This document shows, piece by piece, positions 7,945-15,544 of a stretch of 64,000 bases of DNA (positions are counted from its first letter, which is position 1; every line of letters starts with the position of its first letter). The stretch lies in NCBI GenBank assembly GCA_965199175.1, contig OZ240684.1, forward strand, positions 496,001 through 560,000, in the 5' to 3' direction. The notes under the pieces were generated by a model, which was not told the DNA's origin, ran no database searches, and saw only the letters and a program-made list of their open reading frames with translations. The translations under genes and the position numbers were made by a program. The DNA comes from G963923945 sp965199175 (GTDB taxonomy: Bacteria; Pseudomonadota; Alphaproteobacteria; G963923945).

Positions 7945-8328
7945 TTACGCTCCCAACGCAGCGGCGGCTTTGACCAGCCGTTTAATATAGGCCGTTTTGG
8001 TAAGACCACGCTCAGATGCAGCCTGTTCAATCGCCGCAATCGTCCCGCTGTCCAAAGACAAATTAAGCCGGGCGGGTTTTCCGGTTTCTTCAACCAACAG
8101 GATTGTTGTCACCCAACAGCCAGGCGGAACGATAACACTTTTCAAATCCGGCGAAGCAGGCAAAGCTACCCCGTCTCTGGATGCTTCTGCGGCTGCATCA
8201 CTCAGCGCATCTTGTGCGTTGGACAATACCTCATCCAGGTTGTTTCCTACCGCGACTACTCCGTCAAGGTCGGGGAAAGTCACGCCAAAAACACCCCCAG
8301 ATTGTTCTACAATAGCGATATATCGCAT
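7945..8328 (-). CDS. hicB: HicB-family antitoxin
   Basis: The antitoxin of a type II HicAB pair, 127 residues. The N-terminal HicB fold starts MRYIAIVEQSGGVFGVTFPD and continues through the GNNLDEVLSNAQDAL helix. The C-terminal ribbon-helix-helix (RLNLSLDSGTIAAIEQAAS then TKTAYIKRLV) is the DNA-binding and autorepression module of the family. It lies 18 bases downstream of hicA, on the strand opposite to the early operon, so it is an accessory insertion in the prophage. Confidence 0.9.
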   Translation of the reverse strand: MRYIAIVEQSGGVFGVTFPDLDGVVAVGNNLDEVLSNAQDALSDAAAEASRDGVALPASPDLKSVIVPPGCWVTTILLVEETGKPARLNLSLDSGTIAAIEQAASERGLTKTAYIKRLVKAAAALGA

Positions 8329-8346
8329 TCTTATTCTCCTTCTCCT

Positions 8347-8538
8347 TTAATTCCATCCCGCTTTAGCAGCGATGGACTTGATAACCCCGGGCGTCAGCGT
8401 CTTGTGGCGGGGCAGCGTTATGATCCCGGTCCTGGTCGGATGACGATAGATATCGTGCCCACTGCCATGCCGGGCCAAAAACCATCCGGTTTTTTCCAAT
8501 TTTTTTCTGATTTTTTTGGTTTGAGTTTCCATGTGCAT
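8347..8538 (-). CDS. hicA: HicA-family mRNA interferase toxin
   Basis: A 63-residue toxin with a double-stranded RNA-binding-like fold that cuts mRNA. The family motif containing the catalytic His is present (RHGSGHDIYRHP, residues 23-34), followed by the typical C-terminus LPRHKTLTPGVIKSIAAKAG. Either ATG 8538 or ATG 8532 could be the start; neither has a clear ribosome-binding site. The hicA-hicB gene order is standard. An inverted repeat GTGCATAATAATGCAC overlaps the start and is a probable HicB operator. Confidence 0.88.
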   Translation of the reverse strand: MHMETQTKKIRKKLEKTGWFLARHGSGHDIYRHPTRTGIITLPRHKTLTPGVIKSIAAKAGWN

Positions 8539-8574
8539 AATAATGCACTGATGCGGCTATCTTGTCAAGCAAAA

Positions 8575-8594
8575 TTGTGCAAATATTTGCACAA
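8575..8594. promoter_or_regulatory. perfect 20-bp palindrome, candidate operator
   Basis: TTGTGCAAATATTTGCACAA is a perfect dyad in the intergenic region between divergent hicA and the ParB-like gene. A second, imperfect dyad (14 of 16 positions) sits at 8533-8548 and shares the half-site GTGCA. The two similar dyads fit HicB ribbon-helix-helix binding sites controlling hicAB and perhaps the phage gene on the other side. Confidence 0.6.
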
Positions 8595-8606
8595 GAAGGC
8601 CATGTC

Positions 8607-9470
8607 GTGACCAAGTTGCAGCGCATTCTGGTGGTAGAGATTGCGCTGGGTGAGCGGTCGCGGCGGGTTGATCCGGCCTGGGCAGAAGATCTGGCCAAAA
8701 AAATCAAAGCATCGGGGGGTCGGGAGCCCCAGCTCAAAGACATGATTGAGGTGCGGCCTATCAAACGGGCTGGAACTCCCTATGAGGTCGTGACCGGTGC
8801 GCATCGCTTAAAAGCCGTGAAACTGCTGGGTTGGAGAGAGATTGAGGCGCGGATCCTGCATCTGAATGCAGTCGAGGCCAAAACGCGCGAGATCAGCGAC
8901 TATTTCAGCCATAAAAATCTCACGGTTCTTGCAAAAGGTCGGTCATTTTCCCAGCTCAAAAAAATATATCTGGAATGGTATCCGCAAACCGCTCGCGGCG
9001 GGGCACGAAGGGGGGAGGATTTCAAAGGGACAAGTTGTCCCTTTGAAAAATCCTTCTCAAAAAAGACTGCTGAGGATTGGGGATTAGATCGGCGGACAAT
9101 TGACCGATACATCGCTGTTTTTGAAAGCCTTTTGCCAGAAGTTGTGGAAGATATTGAGGCTTCGGGGCACAAGATTGCTGACAATCAGAGCGAACTGACC
9201 CAGCTGGGATCGATTGAGAAAGAATATCAGTCAACTGTTTTTGGCCGAATTCTTGACCCGACCAATCCGGCGCAAACCGTAGCCGAAGCACTGGCCTGGC
9301 CAGATGCTCCCCCAAAGTCACCACCAGAATACGGACATCAGCGTTGGTGGGACCGGATGGATGATAACGCTCAGGACCGATTTTTTATTGACCAGATTGC
9401 ATCGGGCCGTCTGGAAAGGTTTGGAATCCCCGCTGATTATCTGGACGAGCCGGAAAGGAAGCGGGCATGA
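8607..9470 (+). CDS. ParB-N domain phage DNA-binding protein
   Basis: A ParB/Spo0J-like nuclease-fold protein of 287 residues. I choose GTG 8607, which has AGAAGG about 8 bases upstream; the upstream TTG would place the 20-bp palindrome inside the gene. The N-terminal ParB core is visible (VDPAWAEDLAKKI, then YEVVTGAHRLKAVKLLGW with the GxHR motif), followed by a helix-turn-helix-like stretch (DWGLDRRTIDRYIAVFESL). Such proteins are common just upstream of muA in alphaproteobacterial Mu-like phages. Its role there is not known; DNA binding is inferred. The next gene overlaps as ATGA. Confidence 0.75.
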   Translation: MTKLQRILVVEIALGERSRRVDPAWAEDLAKKIKASGGREPQLKDMIEVRPIKRAGTPYEVVTGAHRLKAVKLLGWREIEARILHLNAVEAKTREISDYFSHKNLTVLAKGRSFSQLKKIYLEWYPQTARGGARRGEDFKGTSCPFEKSFSKKTAEDWGLDRRTIDRYIAVFESLLPEVVEDIEASGHKIADNQSELTQLGSIEKEYQSTVFGRILDPTNPAQTVAEALAWPDAPPKSPPEYGHQRWWDRMDDNAQDRFFIDQIASGRLERFGIPADYLDEPERKRA

Positions 9471-9625
9471 CAGAAAAAGCCGAAAAAGAACACCTGATCC
9501 AGCTTTGGAATGAACTTACCTTGGCTGAACAAAAACGCATCACCAATATTCTCATTAAAAAGGGATATTTTGCTCAATATGGCCTGAGGCCGGAGGTTTT
9601 GGATGCCAAGGCGGTCTCAGATTAA
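9467..9625 (+). CDS. small phage protein
   Basis: A 52-residue frame overlapping the ParB-like gene by four bases (ATGA) and the following gene by 23. It is mostly helical (EKEHLIQLWNELTLAEQKRI). No family recognised. The tight packing between two good genes supports it. Confidence 0.5.
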   Translation: MTEKAEKEHLIQLWNELTLAEQKRITNILIKKGYFAQYGLRPEVLDAKAVSD

Positions 9626-10061
9626 GCGCGGTCCCAACCTGTTCGACTGGGCTGAGGATGGGCCGTGCCCGGTGGTCTTGCCCCCCCGCGCAGTGCGGGG
9701 TTTTGATTTTTCATCGAGATTGGCCAATGCCCTGGCTCTGGCCTTACAGGATTGCCGAATGAGCCGGGAAGAGGTTGCAGCCCGGATGTCGGAGACTCTG
9801 GGCGACCCCAAAATCAGCAAGAATATCATCGATAAATACGCTTCTACGGCGGCGACTGACCACAAGATTACGGTGGAGCGTCTTTATGCCCTTATTGAGG
9901 CGACCAAGCAATACTGGCTGATTGGGGCGGTGTTTGCCGAGCCGTTCAACCTTCACCTGGTTGAATCCGAAGTGATGCGCGAGGCCCGGCTCGGCCATAT
10001 TGAACAGCAGATCAAACAGCTGCGAGCCGAGGCAACCGACCTCAAAAGGCGGCGGCCATGA
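9603..10061 (+). CDS. phage HTH-like protein upstream of transposase
   Basis: A 152-residue product. The middle segment (SREEVAARMSETLGDPKISK then VERLYALIEATKQYW) matches the pattern of helix-turn-helix proteins that precede muA in many alphaproteobacterial Mu-like phages. The C-terminus is a charged helix (EQQIKQLRAEATDLKRRR). A short GC-rich stretch (9677-9703) encoding VVLPPRAVRG resembles a decayed palindromic element. Function is probably DNA-related; not established. Confidence 0.65.
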   Translation: MPRRSQIKRGPNLFDWAEDGPCPVVLPPRAVRGFDFSSRLANALALALQDCRMSREEVAARMSETLGDPKISKNIIDKYASTAATDHKITVERLYALIEATKQYWLIGAVFAEPFNLHLVESEVMREARLGHIEQQIKQLRAEATDLKRRRP

Positions 10062-10069
10062 CCTTGTTT

Positions 10070-10222
10070 ACCCCTTGGGGGTACCCCCCCTACGGGTCCC
10101 CCAAGGGTCATTGGGATTTTCCCCCTGCGGGTCCCCCGGAGGTCACTGGGTCCCCCAAGGGTAATTGGGATTTTCCGCAGGGGGGCACCCCCGGAGGGAA
10201 AACAAAGGGTCATTGGGGACAA
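10070..10222. repeat. cluster of GC-rich palindromic elements before muA
   Basis: Three related units fill the 166 bases between the previous gene and muA. The first (10070-10108) has arms around the core TACCCCCCCTACGGGT. The second lies at about 10115-10168. The third (about 10174-10215) is in the opposite orientation. Each is followed by a GGTCATTGG-like tail, also seen next to other copies. No gene is visible here. Confidence 0.75.
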
Positions 10223-10227
10223 TACTC

Positions 10228-12510
10228 ATGAGCCAATGGTTTTCACTCGATGATTTGGCCGAATGGGGTCTACCCGGTTATCGGTTATCGAGGCGGCGAT
10301 TAGCAGCGATGGTGCGGGAGCAGGGCTGGCGTGAGAAGCGCGACCCACGGCTGGGTGCTTTGGCCCGGCGGCGCACCGGAAAAGGTGGTGGCTGGGAGTA
10401 TCACCGGGCCTGTTTGTCGGTGGCGGCTCAGAAGATATTAGCTGAAAGATCATTATCTCCCGCAAATCCGTCTTGGGGGACCCGTAGGGGGGGCACCCCC
10501 AAGACGGCAATCAGGGCCTTTACCAGTGCCGGATCTGTTCAGCAGAGCAAGGCCGAAGCCCGGGCTGCCTTGGTCCGGGCCGCGGATCGGTTCCGGGCCG
10601 CACAGTCGCTCTCAAAAGCGGCCTCAGATGCGGCATTTTGTCGAATCTATGCAAACGGCCAGGCCGATATTGCCGACTGGGTCCGGGAGGTCATCCCCGC
10701 TCTCAGTCTTGGCAGCCTTCAGCGATGGCGGGGACGGCTGCGCCGGGGTGGTTTGGATGGTCTGACCGGGCGTCAGGGGCATCATCGTAAGGGAAGTGGG
10801 TTGATAGACAATCAGCCAGAAGTTGTAGACCTCATCAAAGGCATGTTGGCCTCCTATCCGCATGCCGGGGCTGGGCATATCATGCAGGCTTTGCGTGCCC
10901 GGTTTGGTGAGAATGATGGGGTTACCCTGCCTTCGACTCGTGGCCTTCAGCGATGGCTGGCTGCATGGAAGGCAGCGCATCCACAACTTCACGCAGCCCT
11001 GCTTGATCCCGATAAGGCCCGGAGTCGCTTTTTGACAGCAGTCGGGGATGCCTCGGCCCATGTGGTGCGCCTCAATCAGTTGTGGGAGTTGGACTCCAGC
11101 CCAACCGATATCATTCTGGCAGACGGCTCCCGCCATACGCTGATCGGGGCGATTGATGTGCATTCTCGCCGCCTCAAATTGAGGTGCGCCCGGACATCGT
11201 CAGCCGCCGGGATTGCCGCGCTGATGCGCCGGGCGATTCTGGATTGGGGTGTCCCGGAAGAAGTCAAGACGGATAATGGGAAAGATTACACGAGCCGCCA
11301 TATGCGGCGTCTGTTGGATAGCCTGGGTATTGAGCATGAAATCTGCCCGCCATTCAGCCCTCAACAAAAACCGCATATCGAAAGGGCCTTTGGCACCTTC
11401 ACCCGTGATCTGCTGGAACTTCTCCCTGGTTTTACCGGCCACAGCGTGGCCGAGCGACAGGGTATCCGGAATAGAAAGGCAGGCACCAATCCTGCCTGGG
11501 AGACCCGGTTACCTCTGGGGGGCCCGCAGGGGGGGCACCTTCCCGCAGGGAAAAATAAAGGCGGGGGTACCCCCGGGCAGGGAAAGAAAGAGATAGAGGT
11601 CAAACTCACCCCTCAGGAATTCCAACAGTTCTGCGACCGCTGGTGTGATGATGTCTATGCTCATAATGAGCATTCGGGAATAAACGCCAAACCGTTTGCC
11701 AAAGCCACGGCCTTCACCGGATCGGTGCGAAGGATTGACAATGAACGGGCCTTAGACATCGCTCTCATGCCGCCGCCAACCGGGTCAGAATGGCGGAAGG
11801 TTGGGAAACGGGGGGTCTCGTTGGACGGAGGCTTTTATATTCATCCTGAACTGGCTGCCTTCATGGGCTGTCGGGTCCGGGTGGCTCTGGATGATGCCGA
11901 TTTTGGGGCAATTTATCTGTTTGATAATACTGGCCAGTTCATCTGCCGGGCCGAAGATGCGGCCACTCTGGGCGTGGATCGCCGTGAGGTCGCAACCAAA
12001 ACCAAGGCCAGGCAAAAAGAGATCGTCAGTGCGGGCCTGAAAGAGCTGCGTAAGACGGCCAGGCAGGTCAAAACGCAGGACATTGCCAAAGATATTTTGA
12101 CTGCCCGGTCTAGCCAGGCCGGTGTTCTGGCGGCCTTCCCGTCCCCGACTGAAACCCATGCCAGCCCTGGATTGGTGGCAGCCGAAGAAGCGGCTCAGGC
12201 TGATGGTCACCCCGTGGGGGTACCCCACGGGTCATTGGAACCAAAAGTTATCACGACTCTCAGTGATGAAGAGCAGGCAGCTGCGGACGCACTGTTTGCC
12301 CGATTGAACGGCGATGAGGCTGGCGATGACAAGGTCGTGGCACTCCATCCGGCCACAGAGAGCAAGGCCGGGCGACCGGAATTTAAAGATGATGCCGAGT
12401 TCATCCAGTGGGCTGAGACCAGCCCGGAGGCGACCGATACAGATCGGGCGTATGCGGCAGAATTGCTGAAAAAATCACCAACCTTGCGGCTGCTAGCCGC
12501 ATCCGTTTGA
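10228..12510 (+). CDS. Mu-type DDE transposase (MuA)
   Basis: The transposase that cuts and joins the prophage ends, 760 residues from ATG 10228. The N-terminal 75 residues are the Mu winged-helix DNA-binding region. Residues about 150-270 form the helical end-binding region (SLGSLQRWRGRLRRGGLDGL). Residues about 285-395 are the rve core, with catalytic Asp289 (WELDSSPTD), Asp349 (KTDNGKDY) and Glu385 (PHIERAFG), the DD35E spacing of the superfamily. A C-terminal Mu domain follows (beta-barrel region near GGFYIHPELAAFMG). It carries at least three in-frame GC-rich palindromic insertions, at about residues 81-93, 428-452 and 660-670, the second close after the catalytic core. The frame remains open throughout. 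Start choice: ATG 10228 lies just after the palindromic cluster. Confidence 0.93.
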   Translation: MSQWFSLDDLAEWGLPGYRLSRRRLAAMVREQGWREKRDPRLGALARRRTGKGGGWEYHRACLSVAAQKILAERSLSPANPSWGTRRGGTPKTAIRAFTSAGSVQQSKAEARAALVRAADRFRAAQSLSKAASDAAFCRIYANGQADIADWVREVIPALSLGSLQRWRGRLRRGGLDGLTGRQGHHRKGSGLIDNQPEVVDLIKGMLASYPHAGAGHIMQALRARFGENDGVTLPSTRGLQRWLAAWKAAHPQLHAALLDPDKARSRFLTAVGDASAHVVRLNQLWELDSSPTDIILADGSRHTLIGAIDVHSRRLKLRCARTSSAAGIAALMRRAILDWGVPEEVKTDNGKDYTSRHMRRLLDSLGIEHEICPPFSPQQKPHIERAFGTFTRDLLELLPGFTGHSVAERQGIRNRKAGTNPAWETRLPLGGPQGGHLPAGKNKGGGTPGQGKKEIEVKLTPQEFQQFCDRWCDDVYAHNEHSGINAKPFAKATAFTGSVRRIDNERALDIALMPPPTGSEWRKVGKRGVSLDGGFYIHPELAAFMGCRVRVALDDADFGAIYLFDNTGQFICRAEDAATLGVDRREVATKTKARQKEIVSAGLKELRKTARQVKTQDIAKDILTARSSQAGVLAAFPSPTETHASPGLVAAEEAAQADGHPVGVPHGSLEPKVITTLSDEEQAAADALFARLNGDEAGDDKVVALHPATESKAGRPEFKDDAEFIQWAETSPEATDTDRAYAAELLKKSPTLRLLAASV
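10468..10507 (-). repeat. 40-bp palindromic element inside muA
   Basis: The 12-bp arms CCGTCTTGGGGG and CCCCCAAGACGG flank the core ACCCGTAGGGGGGGCA. The reverse complement matches 14659-14698 at 39 of 40 positions. It is read through in frame as part of MuA (SWGTRRGGTPKTA). Confidence 0.85.
11512..11580 (-). repeat. palindromic element pair inside muA
   Basis: Two degenerate copies in tandem: 11512-11540 (GGGGGGCCCGCAGGGGGGGC core) and about 11541-11580 (CGGGGGTACCCCCGGGCAGGG). Together they encode the Gly/Pro-rich stretch LPLGGPQGGHLPAGKNKGGG, which interrupts MuA between the rve core and the downstream domain. Confidence 0.7.
12206..12237 (+). repeat. palindromic element copy inside the muA 3' part
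   Basis: CACCCCGTGGGGGTACCCCA followed by CGGGTCATTGG. The last part matches the tail found after copies at 10104, 10209 and 14273. It is read in frame as HPVGVPHGSLE. Confidence 0.6.
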
Positions 12511-12522
12511 GGGAGGGACCTA

Positions 12523-13248
12523 ATGAGAGCGAAGTTTGTTCAAACTGAAAATGTCAATCGCTTCTTGGCGGCGGTAGCCTCGCTGGATGACCGGGCGGCT
12601 CCGGAAGCCTGCTTCTGCCTGGCTCAGGGAGAAGCAGGCTATGGCAAGACCCGGGCCGCTAAATGGTGGGCGCTTCAGGAAGGGGCGGTGTTCTTGCGGC
12701 TGCAAGAAGCCATGACACCGTCCTGGATGTTGCGGGATCTGGTCACGGAGTTGGGTGAACAGGTCCCGGCCTATAGCACCGAGAGATTGTTCCAACAAGC
12801 CGCAAACATGCTGGCCCGTGACCTCCGGCCTCTGGTGGTGGATGAAGCCGAGCGGGGTGTCAAGAATATCCGGTTACTGGAGACGATCCGGGACCTATCG
12901 GACCTGCTGGAGTTCCCGGTGATTTTAGTGGGCCGGGAGTTCACCTGGGCGCATCTCCAAAGGCATCCGCAGCTTAAAACCCGAGTCTCAGCCCGGGCTG
13001 AGTTCAGTCCTGCCACGATTGCTGATGTCACCAAGATGGCTCAGGAATTGTGTGAAGTATCGGTCGCACCCGAAGTGCTCCAGACTATTCATAAAGAATC
13101 TGAAGGCCATGTCCGGGAAATTGTTAAAGCCCTCAAAATTATTGAAAAAATCGGGAAGCGCAACGGCGGCTGCTTGGTCACTCCGGCGGCGATTGTGGAT
13201 GTGACTTTGTGTCAGGAAGAACCAAGACGGGTCAGGAAGGCGGCGTAA
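12523..13248 (+). CDS. MuB-type transposition ATPase
   Basis: The AAA+ target-selection ATPase partner of MuA, 241 residues. It has a Walker A motif GEAGYGKT at residues 36-43 and Walker B LVVDEAE at about 104-110. It lacks the extra N-terminal HTH domain of classical Mu B and so resembles the shorter D3112/TniB-like type. It follows muA by 12 bases with GGGAGG upstream of the ATG. Function in target capture and immunity is from family knowledge. Confidence 0.9.
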   Translation: MRAKFVQTENVNRFLAAVASLDDRAAPEACFCLAQGEAGYGKTRAAKWWALQEGAVFLRLQEAMTPSWMLRDLVTELGEQVPAYSTERLFQQAANMLARDLRPLVVDEAERGVKNIRLLETIRDLSDLLEFPVILVGREFTWAHLQRHPQLKTRVSARAEFSPATIADVTKMAQELCEVSVAPEVLQTIHKESEGHVREIVKALKIIEKIGKRNGGCLVTPAAIVDVTLCQEEPRRVRKAA

Positions 13249-13919
13249 TGTCGGAGACCTTTTATTCTCGCCCTGGGGGTGTCCCAGGCCGAACATTCAC
13301 AGACCGAATCCTGGATGTCTTGCCGCCGCCCGGTGAGCCGGTGACGATTTTCGAATTAGTGGAGCGCATTGGGGCCGAAAACCGGCGGGTTGTTCAGGCC
13401 ATAGATGTCTTACGGCGGCGCGGCTTTGTCAAACGAGTTCACAGAGGTCGTTATATTTTAACGCCGGCTGGCAGGGCCTTCCAAAAATCCGATGATCATC
13501 AAATCACGAGTGGCCCGAATGGGCCTCATACAGGCCCCTGGCGGCGGGGTGGCGGCAAGTTTAAGGCGGCTTTCTGGGCTGCTTTACGGATGAGTGACAG
13601 CGCAGTGACCATTGATGATGTATTGGCTCTAATCCCCGAAACTCTGCATGGCCGCAATCCAACCGATAATGCGTATCAATTTTTAAGCCGACTGCAAACC
13701 GCTGGCTATGTTGCTGAATTGGCCCGACGCGAAGCGGGTACGGCCTTGACCTCAAACGGCTTCAAACGCTGGCGGCTCATTAAAAATACTGGCCCCAAGA
13801 CGCCCTATTGGTCGCTGAAATACGGACGGTTGATTGATCCCAATTTGCCTTTTGATACCCCCATTGGGGGTGCCCCCCCTGCGGGTCCCCCAATGGGGAC
13901 TGGAGGTGGAGATGCCTGA
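13248..13919 (+). CDS. phage winged-helix protein
   Basis: A 223-residue product whose ATG overlaps the muB stop (TAATG). Residues about 20-70 form a winged helix (ILDVLPPPGEPVTIFELVER, then VVQAIDVLRRRGFVKRVHRG). A second similar region spans about 100-165. The last 20 residues are encoded by a GC-rich palindromic element (13859-13898), so the original C-terminus has been replaced or extended. The specific role is unknown; an early regulator or DNA-processing role is plausible. Confidence 0.65.
   Translation: MSETFYSRPGGVPGRTFTDRILDVLPPPGEPVTIFELVERIGAENRRVVQAIDVLRRRGFVKRVHRGRYILTPAGRAFQKSDDHQITSGPNGPHTGPWRRGGGKFKAAFWAALRMSDSAVTIDDVLALIPETLHGRNPTDNAYQFLSRLQTAGYVAELARREAGTALTSNGFKRWRLIKNTGPKTPYWSLKYGRLIDPNLPFDTPIGGAPPAGPPMGTGGGDA
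13859..13898 (+). repeat. 40-bp palindromic element at a gene 3' end
   Basis: Arms CCCCATTGGGGG and CCCCCAATGGGG around the core TGCCCCCCCTGCGGGT. Same core as 14659-14698 but with different, still complementary, arms. It forms the C-terminal codons of the preceding gene and lies 13 bases before the next start. Confidence 0.85.
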
Positions 13920-14286
13920 ATTAGCAAGAGATTGCCTTGAGGCTCTTCAGGCGGCCTATGATGCGGCTGGCTCCTATGCCGCGGTGGGGAAGCTATTGGG
14001 CACTCCAGCCAAGCCGGGTGGCTACTCAGCCGGAGCCGTCTGTGCGCTCCTGCACGGCAAATATCAAGCCGATATGCGCCAGGTTGAGGCCGCGATCCGG
14101 TCCAATCTGACCGTTGGTCAGGTGCGGTGTCCGGTGCTGGGCGGCATTGAGCGCAAGCGGTGTTTGAAGCTGCAAATCCGGCCCTTCCGGGCCAGCTCCG
14201 AGGCGGTAAAGGTCTGGCGGGCCTGTCGGGGTGGCTGCCTGTATTTCATCGGGGAGGAACTTATGCCCCCCGTAGGGTCATTGTGA
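13912..14286 (+). CDS. phage protein with HTH and Cys motifs
   Basis: A 124-residue product overlapping the previous gene by eight bases. The N-terminus is helix-turn-helix-like (AAYDAAGSYAAVGKLLGTPA). The C-terminus has a Cys pattern (VRCPVLGGI, KRCLKLQ, ACRGGC). Proteins of this layout occur between muB and gam in alphaproteobacterial Mu-like phages. Its last codons overlap another degenerate palindromic element (about 14262-14282). Function unknown. Confidence 0.6.
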   Translation: MPELARDCLEALQAAYDAAGSYAAVGKLLGTPAKPGGYSAGAVCALLHGKYQADMRQVEAAIRSNLTVGQVRCPVLGGIERKRCLKLQIRPFRASSEAVKVWRACRGGCLYFIGEELMPPVGSL

Positions 14287-14540
14287 TGTTGAGTGAAAAC
14301 CTGCGCTGTCTGTATTCCCGGCTGGCTGATTATGAAGGCAGCGGTGTCGTTCTCCATGATGCTGCAGTGACCGGAATCCTGGCCGTTCTTAAAGCGGCGA
14401 TTGAGGATGCTGAAGAACTGGAAGCCCGACCGGTGCCACCAACCGATCAGAGCATTGGTACCCTGCCGGCCAATGTGGTCAAGATTGCCTCTATCCTGGC
14501 CCGTAAGGGGGTTAAGACCGGTTCAGGAGATGCGGCATGA
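14286..14540 (+). CDS. small phage protein
   Basis: An 84-residue product coupled to the previous gene (TGATG, one shared base). Mostly helical (AVTGILAVLKAAIEDAEELE). No family recognised. Position between muB and gam suggests an early function. Confidence 0.5.
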   Translation: MLSENLRCLYSRLADYEGSGVVLHDAAVTGILAVLKAAIEDAEELEARPVPPTDQSIGTLPANVVKIASILARKGVKTGSGDAA

Positions 14541-14718
14541 ATCGGGTCTGTGAAACCTGCGACATCATTTTTTCAGGTCGCTTTGGATGATGAAACGGCA
14601 TTGGCGATTTGGTCGTCTCATCCGCCAGCACTGGCGGTGGTGGAAATTGACTTTTTTGCCGTCTTGGGGGTGCCCCCCCTACGGGTCCCCCAAGACGAAT
14701 CGGCAGAACTCTAAGTGA
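14537..14718 (+). CDS. two tiny overlapping frames before gam, possibly a remnant
   Basis: A 17-codon frame (14537-14590) starting with a CETC motif overlaps a 43-codon frame (14587-14718) as ATGA. The second reads MMKRHWRFGRLIRQHWRWWK and then runs through the 40-bp palindromic element at 14659. They may be the remains of one small gene broken by the element. Low confidence that either is functional. Confidence 0.25.
14659..14698 (+). repeat. 40-bp palindromic element before gam
   Basis: CCGTCTTGGGGG, core TGCCCCCCCTACGGGT, then CCCCCAAGACGA. It is a near-identical (39/40) inverted copy of the element inside muA at 10468-10507, which is strong evidence for a spreading repeat family. Confidence 0.85.
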
Positions 14719-14728
14719 GGAGAATAGA

Positions 14729-15247
14729 ATGACACGATTAAAAAATATGGCCGCCGAAGCCGTTCCTAAAAGTGCCCAGGAAGCGGATGTCGCGATTGCC
14801 CGGATTGGCAGCTTGCAGCGTGAGCGCAAGCGGCTGGAAACAGAACTGAATGACAAATTAGCGGCTCTTAAGAAGGAATATGCAGACCTGGCCCGACCAC
14901 ATCAAAATGAGATTGAGATGCTGTTTAAGGCGGTCCAGATCTTCTGCGAAGCCAATCGCAGAGAACTCACCCGCAATGAAAAAGTTAAATTCCACGCGTT
15001 TCACTCCGGGGTGATCAGCTGGCGCAAACGCCCACCAAAGGTCACCCTGCGTGGTGTCGCGGCAATCATGGAGCATCTCAAGACCCTGGGCCTGGAACGG
15101 TTTATCCGGACCAAAGAGGAGATCAATAAAGAGGCCATGCTCGCCGAGCCGAATGTGGCAGCCTCCATTGAAGGCGTCAAAATCGGCTCAGCGGGTGAGG
15201 ATTTTGTAATCACGCCTTCGGAAACCAAGCTGGATGAGGTTGCGTGA
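14729..15247 (+). CDS. gam: Mu Gam-like host-nuclease inhibitor
   Basis: A 172-residue product matching the Gam family, which binds DNA ends and protects linear phage DNA from RecBCD-type nucleases; Gam is a Ku-like fold. The N-terminal coiled coil (IARIGSLQRERKRLETELND) and the middle FHSGVISWRKRPPKVTLRG segment are characteristic. GTGAGGAGA lies just upstream of the ATG. It closes the early DNA-metabolism block. Confidence 0.88.
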   Translation: MTRLKNMAAEAVPKSAQEADVAIARIGSLQRERKRLETELNDKLAALKKEYADLARPHQNEIEMLFKAVQIFCEANRRELTRNEKVKFHAFHSGVISWRKRPPKVTLRGVAAIMEHLKTLGLERFIRTKEEINKEAMLAEPNVAASIEGVKIGSAGEDFVITPSETKLDEVA

Positions 15248-15375
15248 TGACGGCCAGCCTGCGGGCTTTTGTTAAACGCCAGACCGGGATTGATGATCCG
15301 GAGTTCCTCACTCCTGATCTTGCCGGAAAAGTGATTGAAGCCATCAAAGCGATGCAGGCAAGAGCAGCGCGATGA
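15247..15375 (+). CDS. small phage protein after gam
   Basis: A 42-residue frame overlapping the gam stop (TGATG). The sequence (TGIDDPEFLTPDLAGKVIEA) looks protein-like. No family recognised. The following 169 bases (15376-15544) hold only doubtful frames. Confidence 0.4.
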   Translation: MTASLRAFVKRQTGIDDPEFLTPDLAGKVIEAIKAMQARAAR

Positions 15376-15544
15376 AAAGGAAGAGGTCTGCCGAAAGAGT
15401 TGGCTCCCCTCTCAGGGCAGTGTTCTTTTACCCTTGTTGCTCAATCATGGTTGCCCATCCTCCGCAAACGTCTTGGGCCTCATTTTGTGCGTCATTTAGA
15501 TCAAAAGATGAAAAGGTTTATGAGAAAAAAAAGGAGCGAAGTAG

